Position numbers and translations under genes: made by a program
Notes under the pieces: generated by a model
Told to the model about the DNA's origin: nothing
What the model saw: the letters and a program-made list of their open reading frames with translations, nothing else
The model's database searches: none
Shown: positions 8,433 to 17,051 of the stretch, in pieces
How positions within the stretch are numbered: position 1 is the stretch's first letter
Layout of the letters: each line of letters starts with the position of its first letter
Assembly: GCA_036898135.1 (NCBI GenBank)
Contig: CM072526.1
Coordinates: 55,772,108 to 55,836,107, forward strand
Direction: 5' to 3'
Source of the DNA: Oncomelania hupensis
Taxonomy: Eukaryota > Mollusca > Gastropoda > Littorinimorpha > Pomatiopsidae
Length of the DNA: 64,000 nt

Positions 8433-9305
8433 TTAACTTGATTTTAGTTTATTAGCAAAATATTCTATTTGACTATCAGAAAATATCTGATCGCTGAAAT
8501 AAAATGCTAACAGATCTACGTTGTCTAGGCTAATTTGCGCTATTCTGTCAATAGGATTTGGAACAGGGACAAAAGTTATCTTGGGTGATGAAGTAAATAC
8601 GGAAAACTGATTTTCATTTTCTCTTTTTTTCATAAATACTGTAACTCGTCTGGGATCCTCATCTAAATCAACCCAACTTAGAGACACTTGCGGAATTACA
8701 TTAAAATTTCTCTGCGTAGGCCTGTGAGCAATTATGTCCAGTACTATCATAGCTGCACTACCTAGCTGTAAAGGAGGCTGCAGAACAAGTCTGACATTTT
8801 TCCCTGCGGTTTCACGCTTATGTAAAACATAGTTGCTTTTTTTGTAGGCTTTGACTTCTATGGTTTCCCGATTGTTTTCATCCGGCACTAGACTAACTAA
8901 CATAGGCCCGGCGTTAATAATTTTCTTAAATTTATTGTCTGGTCCCATAAAAGTGTAAGGGCTTTCGCACTTGAATTTAATAAGCCAATCTAATTCTGTG
9001 TCTACAGGTGTTAAAGACCAGATATTTTCTCGTTTAGTAATAGCATACTTAAAATCGGGATCTACTTTACCGGCATTAAAATCCTTTAGCTGATCGATAG
9101 ATGGTTTTTCCGACGGCGGCACTGACGGCACTTCAGGTACTGTCGGCACTACAGGCACTAGCGCTCGTTTATAATATCCATTTTGTGTAAATTCGAAACC
9201 GTAAATAGACCCAACAATAGCATTCGCATCAAAGTCGATTGTGTCTGCTAAGTCTTTCAGTTCAATGGTAGGACAGGTTACTGGAATTTGAGGGCCGATT
9301 GACAT
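8433..9305 (-). CDS. Orphan protein with proline-rich linker, possible virion protein
   Basis: 290 residues, no recognised domain. The first 48 residues are followed by a Pro/Val linker (about 50-68, VPVVPTVPEVPSVPPSEKP). The larger second part is rich in beta-type sequence with no membrane segment. The ATG is preceded on the minus strand by an A/T-rich stretch including TTTTAAAATACA, and lies 19 bp from the end of the upstream gene at 9325. Its place between a membrane-type protein and the penton-like protein suggests a structural or attachment role. That is inference from position and composition only. Confidence 0.75.
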   Translation of the reverse strand: MSIGPQIPVTCPTIELKDLADTIDFDANAIVGSIYGFEFTQNGYYKRALVPVVPTVPEVPSVPPSEKPSIDQLKDFNAGKVDPDFKYAITKRENIWSLTPVDTELDWLIKFKCESPYTFMGPDNKFKKIINAGPMLVSLVPDENNRETIEVKAYKKSNYVLHKRETAGKNVRLVLQPPLQLGSAAMIVLDIIAHRPTQRNFNVIPQVSLSWVDLDEDPRRVTVFMKKRENENQFSVFTSSPKITFVPVPNPIDRIAQISLDNVDLLAFYFSDQIFSDSQIEYFANKLKSS

Positions 9306-9324
9306 TGTATTTTAAAATTAAACT

Positions 9325-10023
9325 TTATTTTATCTCAAGAATAATTGTAAGATCTTCAAAGTCTACAATTTCGTTGTTTTGGTTAGTTATTTTGAAGCAG
9401 AAACTAGTATGATAGTCCTGACTTAAGTGGCGTTTTTGAGGCAGAAATTTCAATGAAACTGGATCGCAGTAAGATTCTCTCTGAGTTGAGATTATCCTTA
9501 GCAATGTACTAGGAGTTCCGTTTACTAAGTTTTCCGATGTCTTCAGTTGATGAAGGTACACAAACAATCTATTATTAATTAACAAATTCATAGGGTTTGA
9601 TCCAATAAATCTTATAGAACTGCCGACAGTGCTGGAGCTGTCAGATAAAGATAATTCATTGCCAGGGAAACCTAATATTTCTGCCAGCTTTGGCGCAAGT
9701 GTAACGCTGGTAATGTCTTTATGCTGGTTTTTATGGAAAGTTAAAGTTACTATCAAGTTTGCAGGGTTCATTTTTGCTTCAATCGAATGAGGTTTAAACA
9801 ATTCTTCAGTAAGTCTGCAGAAGTCATAATAGCCGCCATGAATAAAGTGCCTTTTTTTATTAATCATTATCCAGTTGTTGTTTAGATCATGACTAATATT
9901 TAACCATTTAACCGTGTAGAATATTTCATGTAGGATTATGTTAAGGTCCCTGTTTTTGTTGTCAATAGGATGCTGAAGTTCAATGGGCACACCTGATTTT
10001 ACAGATTCGAAAGTTACAAACAT
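9325..10023 (-). CDS. Candidate penton-like minor capsid protein
   Basis: 232 residues on the minus strand, predominantly beta-strand-like with no membrane segment. Features that recall the single-jelly-roll minor capsid (penton) proteins of Polintons are LAEILGFPG near the middle, then a hydrophobic strand NNRLFVYLHQL, and a C-terminal FCFKITNQNNEIVDFEDL ending in alternating hydrophobics (TIILEIK). The assignment is by pattern and gene content, not by a search. It starts 21 bp from the divergent gene at 10045, so the two share a very small A/T-rich promoter. If correct, it would fill the five-fold vertices around the candidate major capsid protein at 12586-13863. Confidence 0.6.
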   Translation of the reverse strand: MFVTFESVKSGVPIELQHPIDNKNRDLNIILHEIFYTVKWLNISHDLNNNWIMINKKRHFIHGGYYDFCRLTEELFKPHSIEAKMNPANLIVTLTFHKNQHKDITSVTLAPKLAEILGFPGNELSLSDSSSTVGSSIRFIGSNPMNLLINNRLFVYLHQLKTSENLVNGTPSTLLRIISTQRESYCDPVSLKFLPQKRHLSQDYHTSFCFKITNQNNEIVDFEDLTIILEIK

Positions 10024-10044
10024 ATTTTTTTTAATATAATAAAA
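10024..10044. promoter_or_regulatory. 21-bp divergent promoter
   Basis: Only 21 bases separate the two start codons. They are almost pure A/T and contain TTTTTTTTAATATAATAAAA. The same T-run plus AATATA pattern lies next to other starts of the element. A short late-promoter-like core used in both directions is the inference. Confidence 0.55.
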
Positions 10045-11040
10045 ATGTATGCGCCTTATAAATATAACAAAGCTGCAAAGTATACTACAGGGCCTTATTA
10101 TTACGAAAAAGCAGTCGACCTAACCAAGCTGACAATAGCTGTGGCAGCCAACGTCCATTTCGAAACTATCCCCCATAATATTTTTGATCATTACCTCAAC
10201 CCAGACATTACAAGCGACTTTTTAGCTAACCAATGGCTAAACAACGGGGGTATGCAGTTCTTTCAGAATCAAATTAATTTTGCCGTGTCATGCGCTACAA
10301 CTGGTTGCGGAGTTTCTTACGTTCATCACCTTAATCACCCAGATCCCATGTTGAAGTCTATTTATCTGTTCCATTTGTATTATCAAGTGAGGCGGGTGTT
10401 GTCTGAACTTCAGGCTCCGTTACCTACTGACAAAAACTTTAATCCCTTTAACAACGGCTTTGACAAAAAAGCGTATCAAAGGTTGTGCAATGAATTCGGA
10501 ATTGATACTAAAACAGACTTCAGACAAAAACTAGACCCCAATCATGGAATGGGAACTTTATTTAGATACGCTGTAGGTAATTTATACACGGGGCCTTACG
10601 TACCTGGATTTACATCATTTAACCACAACAGCCAGGTTCCTTTACTGTATATCAGACAAAAACAAAGTACAGCATACAGCACTTTTATATTGGACACATC
10701 AAACGGATTTACCCAAAGTGGGGTGGAAAGGCTGAATGAATCTATTCGTACGTATGCGTGGTGCATTCTGGGGTCTCAAGCACAAACACGAAGTAATATC
10801 ATTGGGGAAGGAACTAGCTTCGATGCACAAAAGCAGTTTCTAGCCAACATTGAAGATTCTATTAATTCGGCAGTAGATTTGCCCGCGAGTATTAAAAGAT
10901 ATCAGGACACTTTAAAGTATGCTAGATCGAAAGTAGATTACGTAATAGGTTTAGGACTGTATATGTTGCCTTCAGACCTTCAGCTTAGAATAGGAACTAT
11001 ATCAAACTACAACAACAATATAGTGATTGCAGACCCTTAG
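10045..11040 (+). CDS. Orphan protein, 331 aa, probably truncated by an in-frame TAG
   Basis: 331 residues starting in AATAAAAATG. I recognise no domain. It is Tyr/Asn/Phe-rich at the N-terminus (MYAPYKYNKAAKYTTGPYYY) and has Cys residues in an AVSCATTGCGVSYVHH segment near residue 90. No membrane segment lies before the stop. After the TAG (11038-11040) the same frame stays open for 79 more codons that end in a membrane segment (see 11041-11280). The ancestral protein was therefore probably about 410 residues and membrane-anchored. A virion surface or fusion/attachment role would fit a C-terminal anchor but is speculation. Confidence 0.75.
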   Translation: MYAPYKYNKAAKYTTGPYYYEKAVDLTKLTIAVAANVHFETIPHNIFDHYLNPDITSDFLANQWLNNGGMQFFQNQINFAVSCATTGCGVSYVHHLNHPDPMLKSIYLFHLYYQVRRVLSELQAPLPTDKNFNPFNNGFDKKAYQRLCNEFGIDTKTDFRQKLDPNHGMGTLFRYAVGNLYTGPYVPGFTSFNHNSQVPLLYIRQKQSTAYSTFILDTSNGFTQSGVERLNESIRTYAWCILGSQAQTRSNIIGEGTSFDAQKQFLANIEDSINSAVDLPASIKRYQDTLKYARSKVDYVIGLGLYMLPSDLQLRIGTISNYNNNIVIADP

Positions 11041-11280
11041 TTTCATATAGGCTACAATCCTACAATAAACACTTTGAATACAGTGAATACAGTGAATACA
11101 GTGAATACAGCAAATACGGTATTTACTGCTAGGCCTAATAATGAACCTTTAAGTTCGCCACCACTTCCAAGCCTACCAAGCCTGCCAGGCCTGCCGGTAA
11201 CTGATCATGGGGTTTCACGTCTAGCGCTTACAGGGGGTTTATTGTTTGCTGGGTTAATTGGGATTTACTATTTTAAGTAA
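11041..11280 (+). pseudogene. C-terminal membrane tail beyond an in-frame TAG
   Basis: Directly after the TAG of the 331-residue ORF the same frame continues to TAA at 11280. It has a short linker, an Asn-Thr-Val repeat from tandem GAATACAGT 9-mers (11076-11110), a Pro/Leu-rich stretch, and a terminal hydrophobic segment (ALTGGLLFAGLIGIYYF). There is no in-frame ATG, only a TTG, so an independent gene is unlikely. Premature stop in this copy or stop-codon readthrough are the two readings. Its last 27 bp overlap the tail of the minus-strand gene at 11254. Confidence 0.65.
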
Positions 11281-11664
11281 CCAGAGTAATATTATTATAA
11301 ACAAAGACCACAGATGCTCAGACGCCCAAACCACAACTTTAGAAGCAGTATTAAATATCCATGAAAATACAGAACCTAATATTCCTGGAAGTGCGTCTAC
11401 AAGTTTGTCACCTAAGCGTTTCAATAAGTTAGCTATGCTTTGTAACGTTTTTTTAATCCAGTCTTTAACCGGACTACCGCCAGGTCCGCCAGGTACGCCA
11501 GGTCCACCGGCACTGATGCCTACGGTTCTAGTCAGTGCTAAGACTAGTGTGCTTATTGTCATCCCAACAGCTGTAAGAATGCTAAATATTGTAACACCTT
11601 GTTCTCTGAACAGTGTTTGAATTCTTTCTGCAAGTGTAGTGTCTTCGTGTAAAATTTTATGCAC
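11254..11664 (-). pseudogene. Membrane-segment C-terminal half of a frameshifted orphan gene
   Basis: 136 codons from the first ATG in this frame. Residues 24-46 form one membrane segment, then a Gly/Pro-rich linker (51-64), an amphipathic basic helix (67-92), a hydrophobic helix (93-114) and a terminal membrane segment (117-132). The open frame extends upstream (towards 11770) past this ATG and matches in character the end of the 11687-12553 frame, which runs out of phase here. I read both as one gene of roughly 430 residues broken by a single-base frameshift near a 7-base homopolymer at 11763-11769. Function unknown; a membrane or virion protein is plausible. Confidence 0.7.
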
Positions 11665-11686
11665 CGTTTCTTTTATTCTGGCGAAA

Positions 11687-12553
11687 TTAGTTATTAATTT
11701 TTCTCTGTTTATGGATAAGGCTTCTAGCCTTGCCGCGCGTTCTGTGTAAAGGTCTGCGAGCCTTTTTTTGAATCATCTGTTTTACCTCAATGCTTAAGTT
11801 CGCGTCATCAGCTTCTGCTAGTTTATTTTTTTGTTTTTCTATATGTTTGTCGAGCTCGCCGAGCTTGGCCAAATTCATCATTGTCTCCCCTCTCACAGAT
11901 TGTAAAGCTTTATCTAAGCCCTGAAGTTCACGCAGTGGCAATAATGGCGTGTCATTGATAGTTTCCATAACCTGATCAATATTGGTGTCCTCATTTGTTT
12001 GTAAGGTTTTTAAGGTTGTTAATTCTGTATTGACTTCTAATGCAGAACTAGTTAAGTTAGTTAAGTCTTGTAGTTCTATTTCTGAACTTAACGATGCATC
12101 TATTCGTTGAAGTGAAGCTACTGCTTGGCGATGCAACGCTGGCACTCTATTATCGGAAAGCCCCAATGATCGTATTACAGTCACTGGGAGTTTAGTTTTC
12201 AAAGTAGACCACGCATAAAATTTATCAGGATTCTTTAACATAGTTAACTGTACTCTCACTTTTTTACCGGATACATTAGTGTTTATAAACAAGTGATTAT
12301 TTTTGTCTAGTTCGAAGTCGCTGGGACTAACATAATCAGGTAACTCGCGCCCAATGTAATTGTAAAATTTATTGATTTTTCTGGCTTTTTGGGTTTCAGT
12401 TACTTGACGTAATTCTTCTCCTATACTTAGCCTTGTTTGGCTCATGTCGTCTCCTACCATAGAAAGAAGTCTGCTGGTTGTGTCAACGTTGAGGTCTTCA
12501 TTAGGCTCATTTGGTTTAAACACTTCATCAAGAGCTTCACCACCTGTTGCCAT
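11687..12553 (-). pseudogene. N-terminal coiled-coil half of a frameshifted orphan gene
   Basis: 288 codons from an ATG at 12553 set next to a TTTAAAAATGG context. The first 130 residues are globular. Residues about 150-270 are Leu/Glu/Lys-rich helices likely to form coiled coil. The last 29 or so residues (Arg-rich, RPLHRTRGK) are probably out-of-frame translation after the T-run at 11763-11769. Beyond that run the coherent coding frame shifts by one base and continues into 11254-11664. It starts 32 bp from the candidate capsid gene on the other strand, suggesting shared timing. Confidence 0.7.
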
Positions 12554-12585
12554 TTTTAAATATATTTTTTTTTATCGCATTAAAA
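12554..12585. promoter_or_regulatory. 32-bp divergent promoter before the candidate capsid gene
   Basis: The spacer between divergent ATGs reads TTTTAAATATATTTTTTTTT followed by ATCGCATTAAAA. It has the T-run plus TTTAAATATA motif found beside other starts. Choosing ATG 12586 rather than the upstream in-frame ATG 12547 leaves this motif upstream of the gene and avoids overlap with the opposite start. Confidence 0.5.
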
Positions 12586-13863
12586 ATGCAAAGCTACGGA
12601 AACTTGTTAGACCCTACACGTCGATTGAGGACGCCTTTAGGCATCAAAGGTGAGAAAAGCACAATAATTATTACAAACAATCCAAGCAGCATAGAGCCTA
12701 ATCAGCTACTAACCATAAGATTTCCAAATTTAGGTCCTGATGATGTAATAGTTCCGGGCAGTCCTAAATTGGGATTTAAAATTAGTCTGAATTCTGACGA
12801 TGATCCTAACAGAACCGTAGTCAACAATCTAGGCAGAGCTATAATTAAAAGAATGGTTATTAAACTTGATGGGCGAGAAATCCAAAGTATCGATGACGCC
12901 GGTGTTTTGTTTTGTTACACAGATCTGTGGCTGAGCAAATATGAAAGGGAAGATTTAGTTGGTCAGGGGATTCAAGCCGCCAATGTGGCAAAACTTCGAA
13001 TCAAAGCTGGCGATGCTGTCGTTTCTAACAAAGGTGAAAATGCATTAGCTGCTGTATACAAAAACAGGTTTTATTTTCCACTCGATTTTGAACTGCTACA
13101 CAGTCATCTGCCATTTCATCAAGGTTCATTTAACGACAGGCTGTCTTACGAAATTATTTTCAATGATTATTCTCAAGTAGTAATTAGCTCTGACAATGAT
13201 GCTAGGTATACAATTACAGACATTACGCTTGAATATGAAGTGGTCACTCACGCTGAACTCAGTAGGATGATCAGGGGCCAATATGACAAACTAGCAATTT
13301 ATTATGATAGGATCGTTCGCTACAGACAATTTAATAAAGATTTATTAGATGCACTCTGGACCATCAACATAAATTCACCTGCTCGAAGTTTTAAAGGTGT
13401 ACTGTTGTTGTTTGTGAAAGAATCTAATTACAATCGTGACAGCGAGAATTTTATCAACCCTAATATTTCAAAAGCGTCTGTTGTGATTGAAGGTAAACCT
13501 AATCAATTATTCGCGAATGGAATGATGGGGTTTCAACAGTTTGATGAGATTAGAAAAATCTTGGGTGGAGGTAGATTACGGACTGACACTGTGGATTTGA
13601 TTTCTAAAGATCTTCATTTGCATGACACACGACTGCAAGATTATCTGGTGAATAAATTTGCGTTGTGGTTAGACTTTCGAACCATACCCACCAACGAACT
13701 TCATGGATCTGGAAGAAGAATTGAAAACGGAACAGATGGTATAACAATTGAATTGCATAGGGAAGCAAGTGCTAGGTCAGAATCAGTTACAGTATACATG
13801 TATATAATTATGGATGCTCAGCTAAACATTGAAAATGGAAGATTAAAAGATTTAGTATATTAA
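12586..13863 (+). CDS. Candidate major capsid protein (double jelly-roll type)
   Basis: 426 residues from ATG 12586 (MQSYGNLLDPTRR). An ATG 13 codons upstream is also in frame but would encode a hydrophobic leader overlapping the opposite gene's start. The sequence is beta-rich with two similar-sized halves. Motifs that stand out are FPNLGPDDVIVPGS, FYFPLDFELLHSHLPFHQG, SYEIIFNDYSQV, NSPARSFKGVLLLFVKE and KPNQLFANGM. The two-half beta architecture, length, and position directly before the packaging ATPase (3 bp apart) fit a double-jelly-roll capsid protein. It is shorter than typical Polinton capsid proteins, so the call is inference. The frame is fully open. Confidence 0.65.
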   Translation: MQSYGNLLDPTRRLRTPLGIKGEKSTIIITNNPSSIEPNQLLTIRFPNLGPDDVIVPGSPKLGFKISLNSDDDPNRTVVNNLGRAIIKRMVIKLDGREIQSIDDAGVLFCYTDLWLSKYEREDLVGQGIQAANVAKLRIKAGDAVVSNKGENALAAVYKNRFYFPLDFELLHSHLPFHQGSFNDRLSYEIIFNDYSQVVISSDNDARYTITDITLEYEVVTHAELSRMIRGQYDKLAIYYDRIVRYRQFNKDLLDALWTININSPARSFKGVLLLFVKESNYNRDSENFINPNISKASVVIEGKPNQLFANGMMGFQQFDEIRKILGGGRLRTDTVDLISKDLHLHDTRLQDYLVNKFALWLDFRTIPTNELHGSGRRIENGTDGITIELHREASARSESVTVYMYIIMDAQLNIENGRLKDLVY

Positions 13864-13866
13864 AAA

Positions 13867-14478
13867 ATGACCTCTTTGTTACCTCGTGATCCTCATTGTG
13901 GAATGATCGTTGGCATGACGTCATGCGGAAAGACCGTCTTTGTTCTGGATTTGTTAGAAAAATATTACGCAGGACACTTTGATTATATAGTAATTTTTTG
14001 CCCAACTATTCAATATAATAAAACCTACTTAGATCGTAAGTATGTCTGGACAGATGAAAATATCTTTGTTGTAAATACCAATGGCAAGCTCAATGAGTAT
14101 TTAACGTATTTTTATAACCTGTTTGAGAATGAGGGTAATACGTTATTCTTAATCGATGATTGCAGTGCAGAAAAAGATATTGTATTAAAACGGAACATAT
14201 TGAGCAAGCTGGCTTTCAGTGGACGCCATGTGAAAATTAGTGTCTGGTTAATCACGCAGAAATTTAATTCAATATTAAAGGATTTTAGAGAACAAGTAAA
14301 ATTCGTGTGCCTGTTTTATTGCAAAGATCGAGACAGCTTTGATAACTGTTTAAAAGAAAATGACGTAATTGAATCAAAAGAGGAAAGAACTAAATTAAAA
14401 GAACAGCTAAAAAAAGGCAAGCACTTAAAATTATTATTAAAAACTGACCAACCAACTGGCTATACAATACTTATGTAA
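13867..14478 (+). CDS. Packaging ATPase of the FtsK/HerA (A32-like) superfamily
   Basis: 203 residues with a Walker A P-loop GMTSCGKT at 16-23 and a Walker B LFLIDDC at 93-99. These are the motifs of the small genome-packaging ATPases of Polintons, adintoviruses, virophages and giant viruses. The downstream ISVWLITQKFNSI resembles the sensor-type strand ending in Q found after Walker B in this family. The role is pumping DNA into the capsid. It starts 3 bp after the candidate capsid stop, with A-run context AAAAAATG. It converges on the integrase gene across a 215-bp repeat-bearing spacer. Confidence 0.88.
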   Translation: MTSLLPRDPHCGMIVGMTSCGKTVFVLDLLEKYYAGHFDYIVIFCPTIQYNKTYLDRKYVWTDENIFVVNTNGKLNEYLTYFYNLFENEGNTLFLIDDCSAEKDIVLKRNILSKLAFSGRHVKISVWLITQKFNSILKDFREQVKFVCLFYCKDRDSFDNCLKENDVIESKEERTKLKEQLKKGKHLKLLLKTDQPTGYTILM

Positions 14479-14630
14479 GTAAGTAAGTTCTTTTATAATT
14501 TAATTATTGTAAGTTATAAGTTTTTTTTAAAGTCGACTTAATTAAGTTAGATGTAAGTAAGTAAGTTCTTTTATAATTTAATTATTGTAAGTTATAAGTT
14601 TTTTTAAACGTCGACTTAATTAAGTTAGAT
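14475..14630. repeat. 78-bp tandem duplication between convergent genes
   Basis: Two near-identical units, 14475-14552 and 14553-14630, each start GTAAGTAAGTAAGTTC and hold TTATAATTTAATTATTGTAA and the motif GTCGACTTAATTAAGTTAGA. They begin inside the last codons of the ATPase gene and fill the spacer before the integrase stop. A/T-rich 3' ends of convergent genes often hold polyadenylation signals, but no canonical AATAAA is seen in the units. Confidence 0.85.
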
Positions 14631-14693
14631 GTAAGTCACTAAGTCAAAAAAAAAGGTTGAAGGTAAGTAATAGTTGTGATAATTATAGTTCAT

Positions 14694-15659
14694 TTATCTT
14701 AATGGCTCTGTGTCTGGTGGAACAATCTGAAGTTCTTCTTTTACAAAGTTTCTTTGTGGTGTTCTACGATCGCTTCTCGGTCTTAAATAATATACGGGCG
14801 GATCAGTAGATAATGCTCTGTCAACTTCATAAACGCTTAATGACCAAATTGGGTCTGTAGCTCGTCTTCTTGTGTCATTAGCAACTTCTCCAGGCTGATA
14901 AAGGTATCTAACAGTTTTGTTCATCAAAGTTAGATCCGGCTGACCAGGCTTTGAAACGGTAACAACAATCTGTTTCTTTTTAATAGCCTCAACTGGTTTT
15001 AATCCTGTAACTTTGGTTGGTTCTGAATTCATTTCCCTTAAAACTCGAGGCAGCCTAACAACCCATTCTGTATTAGTGGTTTCAGTAAAGAGTTCCTTTG
15101 AATACTGATAAGTGAATAATCTTTCTGCCAGTTGCCGATTAAAGTTTTCTACAATACCCTGTGATCTGTGCAATCCAACAACTCCTCTTCTAACAGTTAC
15201 ATTATGTTTTAACAAAAGCTGGTTAACAGCTCCTTTGAATTCAGACCCTTCATCGCATTGAATAAGTCTAGGGAACCTTAGAGGCCCTCTTGAATAAATT
15301 GCATTTAAGGCTTGAGCGACCTCAGCTGAATTTTTTGTCCTAAGAGCATGCGCGTCTTTAAACCTGGTAGCTATATCAATAACAGTAAGGGCATACCTGT
15401 ATTTCTTTCTATATATTTTGTCATGGGGAAGATATAACAAATCTATTTGGTGTGTGTCATTTGGTCTGGAGTTTTCAAATTTTGGTCTTATTATTTTCTT
15501 CGGTGGTGGAAGATAGATTTGCCATACAGCTTGCTTCGATAACCATTGTTTAACTACGTTTGCTGACAAGCCAGTCTTTTCTACTAGTTTATTAACTGCC
15601 GTCATCCCTTTCCAATATCCGGATTGAGAATAATATAATCTAGACAAACGTGAAGTCAT
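14694..15659 (-). CDS. Retroviral-type integrase (rve family)
   Basis: 321 residues on the minus strand. The catalytic triad is visible: D73 in HQIDLLYLP, D136 in IQCDEGSEF and E171 in GIVENFNR, a D,D-34-E spacing. An N-terminal helical region (LVEKTGLSANVVKQWL) resembles a DNA-binding helix-turn-helix. The C-terminal part ends in a beta-rich NFVKEELQIV segment typical of integrases from Polintons and adintoviruses. It would join the element's ends to host DNA and explains the 5-bp duplication and AG-starting ends. No break in the frame. The neighbouring gene at 15663-16088 lies 3 bp upstream on the same strand. Confidence 0.95.
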   Translation of the reverse strand: MTSRLSRLYYSQSGYWKGMTAVNKLVEKTGLSANVVKQWLSKQAVWQIYLPPPKKIIRPKFENSRPNDTHQIDLLYLPHDKIYRKKYRYALTVIDIATRFKDAHALRTKNSAEVAQALNAIYSRGPLRFPRLIQCDEGSEFKGAVNQLLLKHNVTVRRGVVGLHRSQGIVENFNRQLAERLFTYQYSKELFTETTNTEWVVRLPRVLREMNSEPTKVTGLKPVEAIKKKQIVVTVSKPGQPDLTLMNKTVRYLYQPGEVANDTRRRATDPIWSLSVYEVDRALSTDPPVYYLRPRSDRRTPQRNFVKEELQIVPPDTEPLR

Positions 15660-15662
15660 ATT

Positions 15663-16088
15663 TTATTTAGATTTATATTTTTGTTTAACGAGGTAATAAA
15701 CTACTGTTATTCCAAACACAATTAAAATTAATTCTCCGGTCTCTGACATTGTAAATGCAATGTTAGGTGTGTAGTAATCAGATAACACTGGCTGTTTTAA
15801 TGAAGGGAGTGTCGTGCCAGTGAATAAATAATATTGGTGCAAAGCTTCATCAACGTCTTCAAATGTTTTATCTGCATGGCCTTCTTCTTTCAATCTTGTA
15901 TTAACAAAATCAAGCTGCATTAGTCTGTTTTTCTCGTATTCAGCCTGATCTTGTTGTAATTTTTCCATTGCTAAGTTATGCCGTTTTGATTCTTCTTTAC
16001 TGTCTAGTTTTGAAAACAAATAATTTGATCCTGAAAAGGCTAAGGCGTTGACAGCAGCAGAACCAAGCACCATTGCAGCACCAGCCAT
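15663..16088 (-). CDS. Orphan small membrane protein
   Basis: 141 residues. A small-residue-rich hydrophobic N-terminus (1-25) is followed by a charged helical stretch with KRHNLAMEKLQQDQAEYEKN (35-54), likely coiled coil. A C-terminal membrane segment (118-133) has a short basic tail (KQKYKSK). No domain recognised. The layout resembles small membrane proteins encoded beside integrases in related invertebrate elements (recollection, unsearched). A virion membrane or core protein is possible. It heads a minus-strand pair with the integrase. Confidence 0.72.
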   Translation of the reverse strand: MAGAAMVLGSAAVNALAFSGSNYLFSKLDSKEESKRHNLAMEKLQQDQAEYEKNRLMQLDFVNTRLKEEGHADKTFEDVDEALHQYYLFTGTTLPSLKQPVLSDYYTPNIAFTMSETGELILIVFGITVVYYLVKQKYKSK

Positions 16089-16124
16089 TTTTTAATTTAG
16101 TTTTTTATTTTATTTGTATTTAAA
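16089..16124. promoter_or_regulatory. 36-bp divergent promoter
   Basis: The A/T-only spacer (TTTTTAATTTAG, then TTTTTTATTTTATTTGTATTTAAA) separates divergent starts at 16088 (minus) and 16125 (plus). It carries the TTTTTTAATTT-like motif next to the minus-strand ATG and a TATTTAAA next to the plus-strand ATG. Confidence 0.5.
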
Positions 16125-16652
16125 ATGAATTGTGATGACTTGTTAATGCAAGAAGCTATTAATGTTACAGTTACAGGTGTTGACAATGAGAAAAGAGACA
16201 GGCTGGTTGCATTAGTAGCTTCCGGAAAGTCAAAGTATTATCTTGGTGTTGACTTAACTACTGAACAAGTACAAAGACTGAGGCCTGAAGACATCATTAT
16301 GTTACATAATAAATATGATAAAGTCCTCGGTGCTTTAATGGTTAAAAGTCTGGGGCGTTCGATTGTAAAGTTATATACCAAAGCTGTGTCGGCTTTTGTT
16401 ACTTTAGATTGTGAGAATGATTTATTTGATGATTTGATTAAAGATCCAGTTATTGTCAATGGGATTAGTGAGGCATCAAGAAATGTGTATTATAAGTTTG
16501 GAAGCTTGTTGACCCCATTTTCAGCCGGGCTAATTACTTTTCAACACATAAATTTCTCTGCTATTAAAAATGGACTCTTCCAATCCGGAGATGGAGAAGG
16601 AGACGGAGGTGAAGAATTCAGAGAATCAACAGAACCCAGTGACAGTCACTAA
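16125..16652 (+). CDS. Orphan helical protein
   Basis: 175 residues, starting in TTTAAAATG. It is mostly helical with a hydrophobic segment in the last third (FGSLLTPFSAGLITFQHINF) and an acidic low-complexity tail (GDGEGDGGEEF). No domain recognised. The final 83 bp overlap the start of the next gene in another frame, so translation of the two may be linked or the messages alternative. First of three plus-strand genes running to the right end. Confidence 0.72.
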   Translation: MNCDDLLMQEAINVTVTGVDNEKRDRLVALVASGKSKYYLGVDLTTEQVQRLRPEDIIMLHNKYDKVLGALMVKSLGRSIVKLYTKAVSAFVTLDCENDLFDDLIKDPVIVNGISEASRNVYYKFGSLLTPFSAGLITFQHINFSAIKNGLFQSGDGEGDGGEEFRESTEPSDSH

Positions 16653-17016
16653 ACAAAAGAGCCCAGGAAGAATTGCAGCTGGAAAGAAGTTAGCAGAATT
16701 TAACAAGTTACATAGATGGAACAGACAAACAAAAGCAAACATATTAGGAAAAAAGGAATCACCAAAAGAAGAAACAATAACGCAACAAACATTAACAACA
16801 AACAAAGAAGAACCAATACAACCAATACAACCAGTACAATCTTCAAATAACATATATTATTTATGTATAGCCGGTGTAGTGGGTGCAAGTGGGTACATAA
16901 TATATAAATACCGCCAAGGAAAAAAGAAACAGAAACCCTCAAAACCACTTGTAGAAAAAGAAATTGAATTATCTCCATCATTGAAGCCATCATTAGATGT
17001 GTTTTCAATGCAGTAA
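16570..17016 (+). CDS. Orphan single-pass membrane protein with basic domain
   Basis: 148 residues. Its ATG sits in AAAAATGG inside the upstream gene, in the +1 frame relative to it. The N-terminal half is basic with SPGRIAAGKKLAEFNKLHR (31-49). A Gln/Thr/Pro-rich linker precedes one membrane segment (95-112) and a Lys-rich tail (YRQGKKKQK). No family assigned. The basic part could bind DNA or the core and tether it to a membrane; this is speculation. Confidence 0.7.
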   Translation: MDSSNPEMEKETEVKNSENQQNPVTVTKQKSPGRIAAGKKLAEFNKLHRWNRQTKANILGKKESPKEETITQQTLTTNKEEPIQPIQPVQSSNNIYYLCIAGVVGASGYIIYKYRQGKKKQKPSKPLVEKEIELSPSLKPSLDVFSMQ

Positions 17017-17051
17017 TAATTTATTATTATTTTTTTTATTATATATAAAAA

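Noticed and set aside
11074..11280. Independent 68-residue gene starting at TTG
   Set aside because: There is no ATG. It is in frame with and directly continues the 331-residue gene after a TAG, so it is a tail, not a gene.
12547..12585. Upstream ATG for the candidate capsid gene
   Set aside because: It would overlap the opposite gene's start and consume the A/T promoter motif; the ATG at 12586 fits the element's start pattern better.
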